64,000 bases of DNA from Paenilisteria portnoyi (GTDB lineage: Bacteria > Bacillota > Bacilli > Lactobacillales > Listeriaceae): positions 62,001 through 126,000 of the forward strand of contig NZ_JAASTT010000006.1 of NCBI RefSeq assembly GCF_014322795.1, written 5' to 3'. The notes beneath the pieces were generated by a model. That model was not told where the DNA came from, made no database searches, and saw only the letters and a list, made by a program, of their open reading frames with translations. The position numbers were made by a program, and so were the translations under genes. Shown here in pieces: positions 1-10,225 of the stretch. Each line of letters starts with the position of its first letter. The stretch's first letter is position 1.

Positions 1-11
1 TTACAATAAAA

Positions 12-38
12 GGGTTAGGAACATCACATTCCTAACCC
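12..38 (-). terminator. gal operon terminator
   Basis: A perfect 10-bp inverted repeat (12-21 against 29-38, 7-nt loop) lies 5 bp beyond the galM stop. On the minus strand it is followed by TTTTATTG, giving an intrinsic terminator that closes the galKETM operon. Confidence 0.85.
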
Positions 39-43
39 GATGC

Positions 44-1096
44 TTATAGTGTCTTAAATGTAAAAATTGTCTCAGATTCAAAAAGTTCATCTTTATCGAT
101 AACCGCCGAACCGAATCCTTCATGGTTCATCGAGTCTGGCAGTCCTTGCGTTTCCATCGTCACACCCGCATATTTGGGAACCGTAACACCATCTATTGCA
201 AAATTCCCTGTCAACTGATTTCCCGAATAAACAACGACAGAATCACAATCAGTACGCATTTCCACAACACGCCCACTCTCTGGATCAACTAAACGCGCAT
301 CCGGCAAAATATCATCGTGTTCCAACACAAACGCGTGATCATATCCATTTTTAATAATCACATTTTGCGGATGATCACTCTTCGCACCATCTCGAATCAC
401 GCGCGGCGTCCGGAAATCAAACACTGTCCCCGTCACATCCACTAATTCCCCAGTCGGAATCGAGTCCTCGCGCAGAGCTACAAAACGATTACTCCTCATC
501 TGCAATTCCTGCTCCAAAACGGTCTTCGCCACATTTCCCGTCAAGTTAAAATAAATATGATTCGTTGGATTAAACACCGTCTTCGCGTCCGATTTCGCCT
601 CATATTTAATTTTCCACTCATTCGCATTATTCAACGTATACGTCACGCGAACATCCAAGTTCCCAGGAAAACCATTATGCCCGTCCGGACTCGTAACCGA
701 GAAAACAACCCCAATCTCGTCCGCCGTTTCCAAACGTTCCGCACGCCAAATCTGCTTACTAAAATTATCCGGGCCACCGTGCAATATATTCTCGCCCTCA
801 TTTTTCGCCAGTTGATACGCCTTCCCGTCCAACTCAAAACGCGCGTCACCAATCCGCCCAGCAACCCGTCCAACAAGCGCACCAAAATAAGGAGAATGTG
901 CCAAATACTCGTCCAGCGTCGCAAAGCCAAGCGAAACATTCGTAAAATCACCTTTCGCGTCAGGCGCCCACGTCTCCGTCACAATCCCACCATAATCCAG
1001 CGCCCGAACTCGCACACCGTTATCATTCTCCAAACAATACTCCGTCACATCTTGCCCATTCAACGCACCAAATTTACGCTCACTAATCCTCATCAT
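44..1096 (-). CDS. galM: aldose 1-epimerase (galactose mutarotase)
   Basis: Interconverts the alpha and beta anomers of galactose (and glucose) in the cytoplasm, supplying alpha-D-galactose to galactokinase. The 350-residue length is typical. Visible family landmarks are HGG at 106-108, the catalytic His in NPTNHIYFNL (H180), the sugar-binding Asp in NGYDHAF (D253) and the catalytic Glu in TMETQGLP (E315). It is the last gene of the operon. Its ATG follows the galT stop codon directly, and its ribosome binding site (GGGGGA) lies inside the end of galT, so the two genes are probably translationally coupled. The start could be either of two consecutive ATG codons. Confidence 0.95.
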   Translation of the reverse strand: MMRISERKFGALNGQDVTEYCLENDNGVRVRALDYGGIVTETWAPDAKGDFTNVSLGFATLDEYLAHSPYFGALVGRVAGRIGDARFELDGKAYQLAKNEGENILHGGPDNFSKQIWRAERLETADEIGVVFSVTSPDGHNGFPGNLDVRVTYTLNNANEWKIKYEAKSDAKTVFNPTNHIYFNLTGNVAKTVLEQELQMRSNRFVALREDSIPTGELVDVTGTVFDFRTPRVIRDGAKSDHPQNVIIKNGYDHAFVLEHDDILPDARLVDPESGRVVEMRTDCDSVVVYSGNQLTGNFAIDGVTVPKYAGVTMETQGLPDSMNHEGFGSAVIDKDELFESETIFTFKTL

Positions 1097-2596
1097 CTAT
1101 TCCCCCGTCTCCATCACCGATTTCATAAACCTACCAAACGCGCGGTTTCCATTCTCCGTATCCTTAAAAACACCAGCATCCGTCAACACTTGCAGAAACA
1201 CCTTCCCAACCTCCTGCTGTAAAAAGTAATCCACCGTCTCCGCTTCAAAGCCACCATCACGCCCCAATTCGTCCGCCCATTCCCTATGATAATCCGCCAT
1301 CTCATTCGGCTGATCCAACAAGTAATGCGCAACCTCCTCAAGCTCCGGCTTCAAACGCGGCGGCAATACCGCAAGCCCCATCACCTCAATCAGGCCAATA
1401 TTCTCCTTCTTAATATGATGTAACGTTTGGTGTGGATGAAAAAGCCCGTCAGGATGCTCCGCTGTCCGCCGATTATTCCGCAACACCAGCGACAACTCAA
1501 ACAACGATTCCCCGTCCACCACACAACGATTCGCAATCGGCGTAATCGTATTATGCCTTTCCTTACCACTATACGCCAAAATTCCAACCGATGCATCCGA
1601 ATAACCCTTCCATTTTTGCAAAATCGCATCCGCCGCATCCACAATCGCCGTCGCACTCGCCGAACGCAATCGAATCACCGACATCGGCCATTTCACAATT
1701 TCCACCGTCACATCCGGAAAAGCCTCCCACAAATAATTCGGAAAAGCCTTATGTACAGGCGCTTTCACCATCGCAAACTGGTGCCCGCCACCCTGATAAT
1801 GATCATGCGATAAAATCGACCCACCAACAATCGGCAAATCCGCATTCGATCCTACAAAATAATCCGGAAACTGCCTCGTAATCTCGACTAACCGAGCAAA
1901 TGTCTCCCGCTCAATCACCATTGGCCGATGCTCCGCCGAAAGGAAAATACAGTGCTCATCATAATACGCATACGGCGAATATTGCAATCCCCACACCTCA
2001 TCACCAACCTGCATCCGTATAATCCGATGATTCGTCCGCGCTGGAAAATCCACCCGTCCCGCATAGCCTTCATTTTCCACACAAAGCGGGCACAACGGAT
2101 AAGCAACCGTTTTCACAGTTTTCTCCAATGCAATCTGCTTCGGATCCTTCTCTGGCTTCGACAAATTAATCGTCATTTCCAGCTCTCCATACATCGTTTC
2201 CACCAAATATTCAATGTTCTTCGCAATACTCCGCGTCTTAATATAATCGCTCGCCTTACTAACTTCATAAAAATAATCCGTTGCTTCCCGAGGAGACCGT
2301 TCATATAATTCCCAAAATTCTGCATTCAATTCCGACGGTCTAGGAACAAATAAATCCATCACCTTACTCTGCCAAATTTCCCGCTCCGTAAGCGCCTCAC
2401 CAATGACACCAGATTCTACGGCTAATTCCGTCAACTGATCGAGTATTGCCAAGCGATCTGCGGCAGCATCCACTGCCACCGCACGCTTTTCCGACCAGCC
2501 TAGCAAATCGAGCAACCGGTTCGTCACATAAACCCGATCCAATTCCGCCAATTCGCCCCTTTTTACCGCTATATCAATAAACTGATCTACTATCAT
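1097..2596 (-). CDS. galT: UDP-glucose--hexose-1-phosphate uridylyltransferase
   Basis: Swaps UMP between UDP-glucose and galactose 1-phosphate, giving UDP-galactose and glucose 1-phosphate, the central Leloir step. At 499 residues it matches the long Firmicutes-type GalT, not the ~350-residue proteobacterial type. A CPLC pair at 169-172 and the HDHYQGGGH segment at 264-272, carrying the nucleotide-accepting histidines, are visible. The gene lies between galE (21-bp gap) and galM (no gap). A GGGGTG ribosome binding site precedes the ATG. As I recall, L. monocytogenes keeps galE and galM here but lacks this gene. Confidence 0.94.
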   Translation of the reverse strand: MIVDQFIDIAVKRGELAELDRVYVTNRLLDLLGWSEKRAVAVDAAADRLAILDQLTELAVESGVIGEALTEREIWQSKVMDLFVPRPSELNAEFWELYERSPREATDYFYEVSKASDYIKTRSIAKNIEYLVETMYGELEMTINLSKPEKDPKQIALEKTVKTVAYPLCPLCVENEGYAGRVDFPARTNHRIIRMQVGDEVWGLQYSPYAYYDEHCIFLSAEHRPMVIERETFARLVEITRQFPDYFVGSNADLPIVGGSILSHDHYQGGGHQFAMVKAPVHKAFPNYLWEAFPDVTVEIVKWPMSVIRLRSASATAIVDAADAILQKWKGYSDASVGILAYSGKERHNTITPIANRCVVDGESLFELSLVLRNNRRTAEHPDGLFHPHQTLHHIKKENIGLIEVMGLAVLPPRLKPELEEVAHYLLDQPNEMADYHREWADELGRDGGFEAETVDYFLQQEVGKVFLQVLTDAGVFKDTENGNRAFGRFMKSVMETGE

Positions 2597-2617
2597 TATT
2601 TTTGCACCCCATTGTTT

Positions 2618-3607
2618 TTAGTTAGCATAACCATCCGGATTCTTAGAGTGCCAATTCCAAGCATCCTCAATAATTTTATTAACATCCGTAAACTGAGGAT
2701 TCCACTTCAAAACGGCCTGCGCCTTATCACTCGAAGCAATCAGCGTACTAGGATCACCTGCACGTCTTGGCACGATTTTCGCCGGAATCTCTTTTCCAGT
2801 CACTTTTCGAGCAGCCTCTAGCATTTCCTTCACCGAAAAACCTTGACTACTACCCAGATTGAAAATATTACTTTCGCCGCCATCCTTCAAATATTCCAAT
2901 GCCAAAATATGCGCATCAATCAAATCTACCACATGCACGTAATCACGAATACACGTCCCATCCTCTGTCGGATAATCGTCACCAAAAATCGAGAGTTCCG
3001 AACGTTGACCAAGCGCTGTTTGTAAAATAATCGGAACCAAATGCGACTCTGGATTATGATCCTCACCAATCGTTCCATCAAACTTCGCACCCGCAACATT
3101 GAAATAACGCAACGCTACAAAACGCGTATCGTAAGCCTTATCACACCACTTCAGAATTTTTTCCATCATCAATTTCGTTTCGCCATATGGACTTTCTGGA
3201 TTCGTTGGTGCATCTTCCGTAATCGGGATCACTTTCGGTTCGCCATATGTCGCGGCCGATGAAGAAAAGACAATATTTTTCACGCCAAACTCTTCCATCA
3301 CCTCAAGCATAACCTGCGTCCCATACACGTTATTATTAAAGTATTCCAGTGGTATCTCCACCGATTCCCCAACCAAAGAATTCGCCGCAAAATGAATTAC
3401 GCCCTCAATCGTTTCCTTTTTGAAGACATCTTGCATGAAAGCTTTATCCCGAATATCACCTTCATAAAATACAGCATCCTTGTGTAAAGACTCCGCGTGA
3501 CCCGTTTGTAAATTATCGACGACAACAACCTTATAACCCTTGTCTACCAATTGATCCACCGCGTGCGAACCGACATAACCTGCGCCACCTAATACTAAAA
3601 TACTCAT
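2618..3607 (-). CDS. galE: UDP-glucose 4-epimerase
   Basis: NAD-dependent short-chain dehydrogenase-type enzyme that converts UDP-galactose to UDP-glucose. It closes the Leloir cycle and also provides UDP-galactose for wall polysaccharides. The Rossmann motif GGAGYVG is at 7-13. The active-site Ser lies in SSSAAT (115-120) and the YxxxK pair is Y141/K145. The 329-residue length is standard. The start follows galK by 3 bp and a strong AGGAGG site lies in the galK tail, so translation is probably coupled. Confidence 0.96.
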   Translation of the reverse strand: MSILVLGGAGYVGSHAVDQLVDKGYKVVVVDNLQTGHAESLHKDAVFYEGDIRDKAFMQDVFKKETIEGVIHFAANSLVGESVEIPLEYFNNNVYGTQVMLEVMEEFGVKNIVFSSSAATYGEPKVIPITEDAPTNPESPYGETKLMMEKILKWCDKAYDTRFVALRYFNVAGAKFDGTIGEDHNPESHLVPIILQTALGQRSELSIFGDDYPTEDGTCIRDYVHVVDLIDAHILALEYLKDGGESNIFNLGSSQGFSVKEMLEAARKVTGKEIPAKIVPRRAGDPSTLIASSDKAQAVLKWNPQFTDVNKIIEDAWNWHSKNPDGYAN

Positions 3608-3610
3608 TTC

Positions 3611-4783
3611 CTATTCCTCCTTGATGGCTTTTGCTCCATCACTAATATTTGCAATATAAAACGCTGCTGGATAGCCAATTTTTTGCTCGTAGGCCGTTCC
3701 AACTTCCTGAATAAACGCATCCACTCGAGCCGTTTCCACGATGGCAATCGCACATCCGCCAAAACCAGCTCCGGTCATCCGCGCTCCTAAAACGCCTGTT
3801 TTCTTCCAAGCCGTTTCTGCTAGCATATCTAATTCTACACCAGTAACATGATAATCGTCACGTAAAGACATGTGAGATTGATTAATTAATTCACCGAACG
3901 TCACCAAATCTTCATCTTTAAGCGCTTTTGTTGCTGAAATTGTTCGCTGGTTTTCACTCACAGCATGACGCGCCCGCTTCATCAACGTCTCACTTGAAAT
4001 CAAATGTTGATACTTTTCAAACGTTTCCATATCCAACTCACCCAGCGACTTTATCGATAGTTCGGCTTGCAACTCCGCGAATGCCTGCTCACATTGACTA
4101 CGCCGCTCATTATACTTCGAATCCGCCAACTCACGCCGTTTATTTGTGTTCATAATCACAATCGTATAGCCATCAAGCTTCACCGGCACCATTTCATACT
4201 CAAGCGTGTTACAATCCAGCAAAATCGCCATATCCTTCTGTCCCATACCGATCGCAAACTGATCCATGATTCCCGAGTTCACACCGATAAACTCATTTTC
4301 CACCCGTTTCCCCGTCAAAACCAACTCCAAATTCGCCAGTTCCAATCCAAACAAATTCTCTAAAACAACACCAGTCAGCAACTCAATCGAAGCCGAAGAA
4401 GAAAGTCCCGCCCCATTTGGAATATTACCCCAATACAGAATATCCATTCCCTGATCAATCGCATGCCCCGCCTCTTTCAAGTACTTCATCATGCCCTTCG
4501 GATAGTTCGTCCAATTATCCGCCTTCCGATAATCCAAATCCGTCACATCAAACGAAATTATCCCCAAATCCTCAAAGTTAAGCGATATCAATCGAACCAA
4601 CGTATCCTCCCGCTTCGCCGCCGCCGCATAAGTTCCCAACGTAATCGAACACGGAAAAACATGCCCACCATTATAATCCGTATGTTCCCCTATTAAATTA
4701 ATACGACCCGGTGCAAAAAACAACGCACCATCCGTCCGATCAAAAATCCGCGCAAAATCCGCTTTCAGTTTTGAATAATCCAT
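3611..4783 (-). CDS. galK: galactokinase
   Basis: Phosphorylates alpha-D-galactose to galactose 1-phosphate with ATP, the entry step of the Leloir pathway. It is a GHMP kinase of 390 residues. It shows the galactokinase signature GRINLIGEHTDYNGG (26-40), the phosphate-binding loop PNGAGLSSSAS (122-132), the catalytic Asp of GIMDQ (D174) and the C-terminal GHMP glycine motif at 334-347. It is the promoter-proximal gene of galKETM. A GGTGGAGG ribosome binding site precedes the ATG and a clear promoter lies about 40 bp upstream. No galactose transporter gene is in the window. Confidence 0.96.
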   Translation of the reverse strand: MDYSKLKADFARIFDRTDGALFFAPGRINLIGEHTDYNGGHVFPCSITLGTYAAAAKREDTLVRLISLNFEDLGIISFDVTDLDYRKADNWTNYPKGMMKYLKEAGHAIDQGMDILYWGNIPNGAGLSSSASIELLTGVVLENLFGLELANLELVLTGKRVENEFIGVNSGIMDQFAIGMGQKDMAILLDCNTLEYEMVPVKLDGYTIVIMNTNKRRELADSKYNERRSQCEQAFAELQAELSIKSLGELDMETFEKYQHLISSETLMKRARHAVSENQRTISATKALKDEDLVTFGELINQSHMSLRDDYHVTGVELDMLAETAWKKTGVLGARMTGAGFGGCAIAIVETARVDAFIQEVGTAYEQKIGYPAAFYIANISDGAKAIKEE

Positions 4784-4824
4784 TTTCCCAATACCTCCAC
4801 CTTCAAAATAAATCTCTTGGCTTC

Positions 4825-4853
4825 ATTATAATTTATTTAGTAAACTTTATCAA
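4825..4853 (-). promoter_or_regulatory. promoter of galKETM
   Basis: Minus-strand -35 TTGATA (4853-4848) and -10 TATAAT (4830-4825) with a 17-bp spacer form a near-consensus SigA promoter about 41 bp before the galK start codon. Confidence 0.8.
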
Positions 4854-4878
4854 CTAATTTTACTAAATATTTTTAGTA
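4836..4878. promoter_or_regulatory. inverted repeat overlapping the gal promoter, probable operator
   Basis: TTTAGTAAA (4836-4844) and its exact reverse complement TTTACTAAA (4859-4867) are 14 bp apart. The first arm lies in the -10/-35 spacer, the second just upstream of the -35 box. A third partial half-site TTTAGTA is at 4872-4878. The spacing suits a dimeric regulator acting on gal transcription. No regulator gene is adjacent, so the binding protein is unknown. Confidence 0.55.
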
Positions 4879-4965
4879 GCGTCTGACATTGGTGTTAATT
4901 TTCTTGGTATCGCTCAACCAATTTAGAGATGTTAAAATGAATCTATATACCAACGAGGCGAAATT

Positions 4966-5531
4966 ATGATTACGGAACAAGCAAAAATCGACCATTTTTA
5001 CGACATGCTTGTAAAAAAAGAGTCCAATTACGAAGGTATCTTCTACGTTGGCGTGAAAACAACCGGGATATTATGTCGCCCAACCTGCCCCGCCAAAAAG
5101 CCTAACAAAGAAAATTGCGAGTTTTTCGAAACAGCCCAAGAAGCCCTTTTAGCCTCTTACCGGCCATGCAAAAGATGCCGACCACTGAGTAGTACTAGTA
5201 AACTTTCTAATGAAGTCAAACTCCTCGTCCAAGCAATCGAAGCAAATCCCGAGCGTAAGTGGAGCGATAAAGACTTTGACAAGTTAGCTATCAGCGCAAC
5301 ACAGCCAGACGCCAATTCAAAAAACAATTCGGCATGACGTTCATTGAATACGCCAGAGCTAGACGACTCGGTTTTGCTTTCAATCATATTCGAAACGGCA
5401 CACCAATTATCGAAGCACAGCAAGAAAGTGGTTATGATTCAGGAAACGGTTTCCGCGATGCGTTTACAAGAACCATGGGTACCATTCCTAAAAAAGCGAA
5501 ATCGCTAAAATACGATAGTTATCAAAAATAG
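4966..5531 (+). pseudogene. adaA: AdaA-like methylphosphotriester-DNA methyltransferase / AraC-type regulator, frameshifted
   Basis: The first reading frame (4966-5336) encodes an Ada zinc-binding domain with the four-cysteine pattern (GILCRPTCPAK and PCKRC). In this family one of these Cys residues takes a methyl group from damaged DNA phosphates. It then enters the AraC-type helix-turn-helix but goes out of frame after ISATQ near 5304-5306 and stops at a TGA at 5335. The +1 frame resumes at once with RRQFKKQFGMT and continues through the second HTH helix to 5531. Restoring one base would give about 188 residues, close to AdaA, without an O6-methylguanine methyltransferase domain. It is either a genuine inactivating deletion or a sequencing error. 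It diverges from the gal operon. Confidence 0.8.
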
Positions 5532-5536
5532 CACGC

Positions 5537-5582
5537 AAAAAAACAGCCAACTCAATCTAAAATCTAGATTTCATCAGCTGTT
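5537..5582 (-). terminator. trxB terminator
   Basis: AACAGC (5542-5547) pairs with GCTGTT (5577-5582) and the interior has a second paired segment (AATCTA/TAGATT). On the minus strand the stem is followed by seven T residues. It lies 14 bp beyond the trxB stop and also in the 3' tail of the convergent adaA-like gene. Confidence 0.7.
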
Positions 5583-5596
5583 CTATATTTTTGACC

Positions 5597-6568
<972 letters not shown>

Positions 6569-6620
6569 CTAACTCTAGAACTATCGTAAACCCTCACGCG
6601 TTTTCCGTCCATTTATCTGC

Positions 6621-8096
6621 TCAAAACCCTTTGATTTCAAGCGTATATTTACGAAGTGTCGCAACTGAAATATCAAATAAATCCGCAACCACTTTCTGCG
6701 TTCCAAATTTATAACGGTACAAAATCGCCGCAGCCACTCCATCTAAATTTTTGATTCGTAAATCATATTTCTGATCAATCGAACGCTTCATAAAATCAAG
6801 AACGAACAAATACATCGGAGCCGTCTCCACTGTCGCAGGAAAATCCAATTCTTCCAAACGACCTAATATTGCAACAGCAGCATTACAATTAGCAGCGTCT
6901 CGACTATCCGGCAAAAACTCGAACTCTGAGAAAATCAAATGCTCGAAGAAGTCCCATCCAGTCATATCGAAATAATCATTGAACATAATCAGCGCTGGTT
7001 GTTTACCCGAAACCGTCAGTAAATACACGCCAAATAAGTGCTCTGCCCGATTATTACTCGCCAACTTCTCCAAAACCGCACGCTCATCATTCGCCAATAA
7101 ACCAGGATAATCCCACGGGAAATCGAGCTCTTCCCCATCAATCTGCTTAAAATGCTGCCAAAAATCCCGAGCCTCATCCAAACGCCCCAAAAAGAACGCC
7201 GTCTCCGCTTGATAGTAATAATACGCATACCGATCTAGAATTTCCAGCTGATCCACTTTTGCAAAGAGATGATCCGCATGTCCATAATCCCCCGACATCG
7301 CATAAATCCGCGCCAACTTCTCACGCTGCGACGACATAAACGGCTCCACTTTTACAAGCTCATTCAAAACCGCATCTGCCTGCTCCCACTCTGCTTGATA
7401 GTACGCATACAAATAAAGCTCGCACAACGCCATAAAATTTCCTGGGTCACGTGCCAACACTTCTTCCAATATCGAAAGTCCTTCTGCAAACCGTTCTTCT
7501 TTAAAACGAATACCCGCAAGCTCAATATACGCCTGCCAAAAAGTAGGTTTATCCTCGATTTCAGCAATAAGAAACTGGCTGACTTCATCCAATTTATCTT
7601 CCGAAACAAGCTCATCTACCTTCGTTTTGAACGCAAAAGATGCTTTCTCTATTTCCGACATATCACTCACACCAAAACTTGCAAGGGGCGCCTCTTCCAT
7701 AATAAGCTGGATTAAATCTTTCGCTTCCTCGACATATTCCCCTTCAGAAACGAGCGCTAAATACTTATTCGCGTGCTGCAATGCCTGTTTGAAATCCTTC
7801 GTATACGCATAATTGTTCGCCATGAAATAATAACAATAATGAATATCATCCGCCTCATCCAAAACACGACGCAAAATCTGGTTCGACTTTTCAAACTGAC
7901 CTAATTCCGTGTAACAAATCGCCAGTTGACACATAATTACAGGTTCGTCCGGCTCAAAAAAAGCTGCCCGCTCCAAATACCGCAATGCTTCTGGCATCTC
8001 CTGATTACGAAAAGCCTCAATACCTCGCTGAAAATAAAACTCACCATTCGGCCTAAACGGATAAATTTTGTTACTATCTTCTTTACTATTCTTCAA
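6621..8096 (-). CDS. tetratricopeptide-repeat protein (YvcD-like)
   Basis: A 491-residue protein made mostly of helical TPR-type repeats (for example residues 20-130 and 180-330 with regularly spaced W/Y/A positions). The C-terminus resembles a small helix-turn-helix (VVADLFDISVATLRKYTLEI). Its function is unknown; TPR proteins are usually protein-interaction scaffolds. I place the start at TTG (8096-8094), preceded by GGAGG at 8 bp. The 29 upstream codons open in the same frame contain the probable promoter and are unlikely to be translated. It sits between yvoF and trxB, matching yvcD-trxB linkage in Bacillus. Confidence 0.75.
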   Translation of the reverse strand: MKNSKEDSNKIYPFRPNGEFYFQRGIEAFRNQEMPEALRYLERAAFFEPDEPVIMCQLAICYTELGQFEKSNQILRRVLDEADDIHYCYYFMANNYAYTKDFKQALQHANKYLALVSEGEYVEEAKDLIQLIMEEAPLASFGVSDMSEIEKASFAFKTKVDELVSEDKLDEVSQFLIAEIEDKPTFWQAYIELAGIRFKEERFAEGLSILEEVLARDPGNFMALCELYLYAYYQAEWEQADAVLNELVKVEPFMSSQREKLARIYAMSGDYGHADHLFAKVDQLEILDRYAYYYYQAETAFFLGRLDEARDFWQHFKQIDGEELDFPWDYPGLLANDERAVLEKLASNNRAEHLFGVYLLTVSGKQPALIMFNDYFDMTGWDFFEHLIFSEFEFLPDSRDAANCNAAVAILGRLEELDFPATVETAPMYLFVLDFMKRSIDQKYDLRIKNLDGVAAAILYRYKFGTQKVVADLFDISVATLRKYTLEIKGF

Positions 8097-8130
8097 ATTT
8101 TTAACCTCCGCGCATTTTCCAAGTAAGTTG

Positions 8131-8139
8131 AGTATACCA
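8131..8139 (-). promoter_or_regulatory. extended -10 promoter of the TPR gene
   Basis: Minus-strand TGGTATACT is an extended -10 element about 35 bp before the TTG start at 8096. There is no convincing -35. Its position supports the downstream start choice. Confidence 0.5.
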
Positions 8140-8201
8140 TATATTACAGCAATAAAACGAAAAATGTCTCCATAAAAAAACATCGTTCGCTTCCAAGCCG
8201 A

Positions 8202-8690
8202 TTAATTCTCTAATTCACTTATCCTAACCGGATTCCCCCGAGCAAAACATCGAGCCGGTATATCCTTCGAAACAACTGTACTTGCACCAACTACCGCCCC
8301 ATCGCCAATACTCACACCTGGCAAAATCGTCACATTAGCACCAATCATAACCTCATCGCCAATCACGACTTCCCCAACACGGTACTCTCGAATCAAATAC
8401 TCATGCGTCAAAATCGTCGTATTAAAACCAATCACCGAATTCCGCCCAATCGTAATTTTTTCCGGATAAAAAAGATCCATCGTCACTTTATAAGCAATCG
8501 ATGTATTCTCACCAATCTTCATGCCTAATCCATGCCGATAAAGCCACCGTTTTCCGCGCATAAAAGGAAAAATACGCCCGAATTCAATCACAAGCGTATT
8601 CTTCAATGTACGGCCAAACGACACGGTTTTATATACGTTCCAAAGTGGATTGACACCATGATTTGTCTCAAACCGTTTCGTTTTGCGCAC
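8202..8690 (-). CDS. yvoF: left-handed beta-helix acyltransferase (YvoF-like)
   Basis: A 162-residue member of the hexapeptide-repeat transferase group, probably an acetyl-CoA-dependent O-acetyltransferase; the acceptor is unknown. After an N-terminal helix region (1-55), isoleucine/valine-led hexapeptide turns run from about 58 to 150 (IGENTS, IGRNSV, IGDEVM, IGANVT, IGDGAV), with the probable catalytic His in ILTHEY. The GTG start overlaps the ppaX stop by one base (TAGTG), so it is translationally coupled. In Bacillus the same gene (yvoF) ends the hprK-lgt-yvoD-ppaX operon. Confidence 0.85.
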   Translation of the reverse strand: MRKTKRFETNHGVNPLWNVYKTVSFGRTLKNTLVIEFGRIFPFMRGKRWLYRHGLGMKIGENTSIAYKVTMDLFYPEKITIGRNSVIGFNTTILTHEYLIREYRVGEVVIGDEVMIGANVTILPGVSIGDGAVVGASTVVSKDIPARCFARGNPVRISELEN

Positions 8691-9340
8691 TATTCTTCCC
8701 TCACGATCTCCAAAAGGTCACCCATCGATTCCAAAATATACGTTGGATTATAGCCTCTTAAATAATCTGCACCACGAATCGCCCAAGAAACACCCGCGCT
8801 TTTCACGTTCGCATTATGAGCGGCCTCCATGTCATGATAATTATCCCCAACCATAATCGCCTCATCCGCCGTCGAATTTAGCAATTTCAGCGCCATATTA
8901 ATTCCTTCCGGATCTGGTTTTGGCGATGCCACTTGATCCAAACCAATCACTACTTGGAAATACTTATCCAGACCAGTCGTTTTAAGCCCTTTAAGAATCA
9001 TATCGTACATCTTAGTAGAAACGATTGCTAATTTATAATCTTCCTCATACAGCGCTCTAATCGCCTCATAAACACCATCATACTCCAGAATCAATTCATC
9101 ATGATGCTCCTTATTAAACGCCCGATAATGATCCACCATCTCCTGCGCGCGCTCCGGATCAAAGCCGGTAAACGTGTCAATCAACGAAGGCCCAATAAAC
9201 GGTAAAATATCTTCACGTTCAAACGTCCGCTCTGGATAATAAGCTCCCAGCGTATGTTGAAACGTTTTAATAATCAATTCATTCGTATTAATCAAAGTCC
9301 CGTCTAAGTCAAACAACAATGTCGTAATTTTCCTAGTCAT
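8690..9340 (-). CDS. ppaX: pyrophosphatase PpaX (HAD family)
   Basis: Haloacid dehalogenase-fold phosphatase of 216 residues. The nucleophile motif is DLDGT (D11, D13), followed by the motif II Ser/Thr in IVSTKMYD, the motif III Lys in SPKPDP and the acidic motif [12 protein letters not shown]. In Bacillus PpaX hydrolyses the pyrophosphate that HprK releases when it uses inorganic phosphate to dephosphorylate P-Ser-HPr. Its place two genes downstream of hprK fits that role. Confidence 0.92.
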   Translation of the reverse strand: MTRKITTLLFDLDGTLINTNELIIKTFQHTLGAYYPERTFEREDILPFIGPSLIDTFTGFDPERAQEMVDHYRAFNKEHHDELILEYDGVYEAIRALYEEDYKLAIVSTKMYDMILKGLKTTGLDKYFQVVIGLDQVASPKPDPEGINMALKLLNSTADEAIMVGDNYHDMEAAHNANVKSAGVSWAIRGADYLRGYNPTYILESMGDLLEIVREE

Positions 9341-9361
9341 GTGTACTCCCTCTCTAAAACC

Positions 9362-10195
9362 CTATTTCTTCTTCGCAATACCGTACTTGTCTTCCAAATA
9401 ATACGGACGATCCCGCTTCACTCGGAAATAAGCAATCAATGCCACCGAAAGCGCCACGAGCACAATCGAAATAAACTGCGCCATCCGAAGCGTATCCGTC
9501 AACATCAAGCTATCCGTCCGCAAGCCTTCGATAAAATAACGCCCAACCGAATACCATATAACGTACGACAAGAACAACTCTCCACGCAAAATTCGCATCC
9601 GACGCAATATAAGCAATACAATAAAGCCAAGCACATTCCAAATCGACTCATATAAAAAAGTCGGCTGATAATAAATACCGTCAATATACATCTGATTAAT
9701 AATAAAATCAGGTAAGTGCAAACTCTCTAAAAAAGCACGCGTCGTTGGCCCACCGTGAGCCTCTTGATTCATAAAGTTGCCCCAACGTCCAATCGCTTGC
9801 GCAATAATCAAACTCGGCGCTACAATATCTGCCAACTGCCAAAACGAAACTTTCTTAATGCGAGAAAAGATAATCGCGGTCAACACAGAGCCAATCAACG
9901 CTCCATGAATCGCAATCCCGCCATGCCAAATTTTGATAATCTCGTTCAAATGATCCTTGTAGTAGCTCCATTCAAACAACACATAATAAATACGTGCACT
10001 GATAATCGCAATCGGAATCGCCCAAATAAGTAAATCCACCAATATTTCTTTATCTACATTACGCTTTGTCGCTTCCTGTAACGCAATAAGTAACGCCACA
10101 ACAACAGCCGTCGCAATAATAACGCCATACCAACGTATCGATATTCCACCTAATTGAATGGCCACTGGATCCAGCGCCGCTAAGTTTAAATTCAT
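9362..10195 (-). CDS. lgt: prolipoprotein diacylglyceryl transferase
   Basis: Polytopic membrane enzyme (277 residues, about seven membrane segments) that moves diacylglycerol from phosphatidylglycerol to the lipobox Cys of prelipoproteins. The Lgt signature [14 protein letters not shown] is at 136-149 and the essential His region GGIAIHG at 92-98. It lies between hprK (30-bp gap) and ppaX (21-bp gap), the usual Firmicutes arrangement. PstS in this window is a predicted substrate. Confidence 0.96.
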   Translation of the reverse strand: MNLNLAALDPVAIQLGGISIRWYGVIIATAVVVALLIALQEATKRNVDKEILVDLLIWAIPIAIISARIYYVLFEWSYYKDHLNEIIKIWHGGIAIHGALIGSVLTAIIFSRIKKVSFWQLADIVAPSLIIAQAIGRWGNFMNQEAHGGPTTRAFLESLHLPDFIINQMYIDGIYYQPTFLYESIWNVLGFIVLLILRRMRILRGELFLSYVIWYSVGRYFIEGLRTDSLMLTDTLRMAQFISIVLVALSVALIAYFRVKRDRPYYLEDKYGIAKKK

Positions 10196-10225
10196 CGTTC
10201 CCCTACTTTCTAAAACAGATCAATC

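Noticed and set aside
8097-8183. 29-codon N-terminal extension of the TPR protein
   Set aside because: It covers an extended -10 promoter element, and the downstream TTG has a strong GGAGG site.
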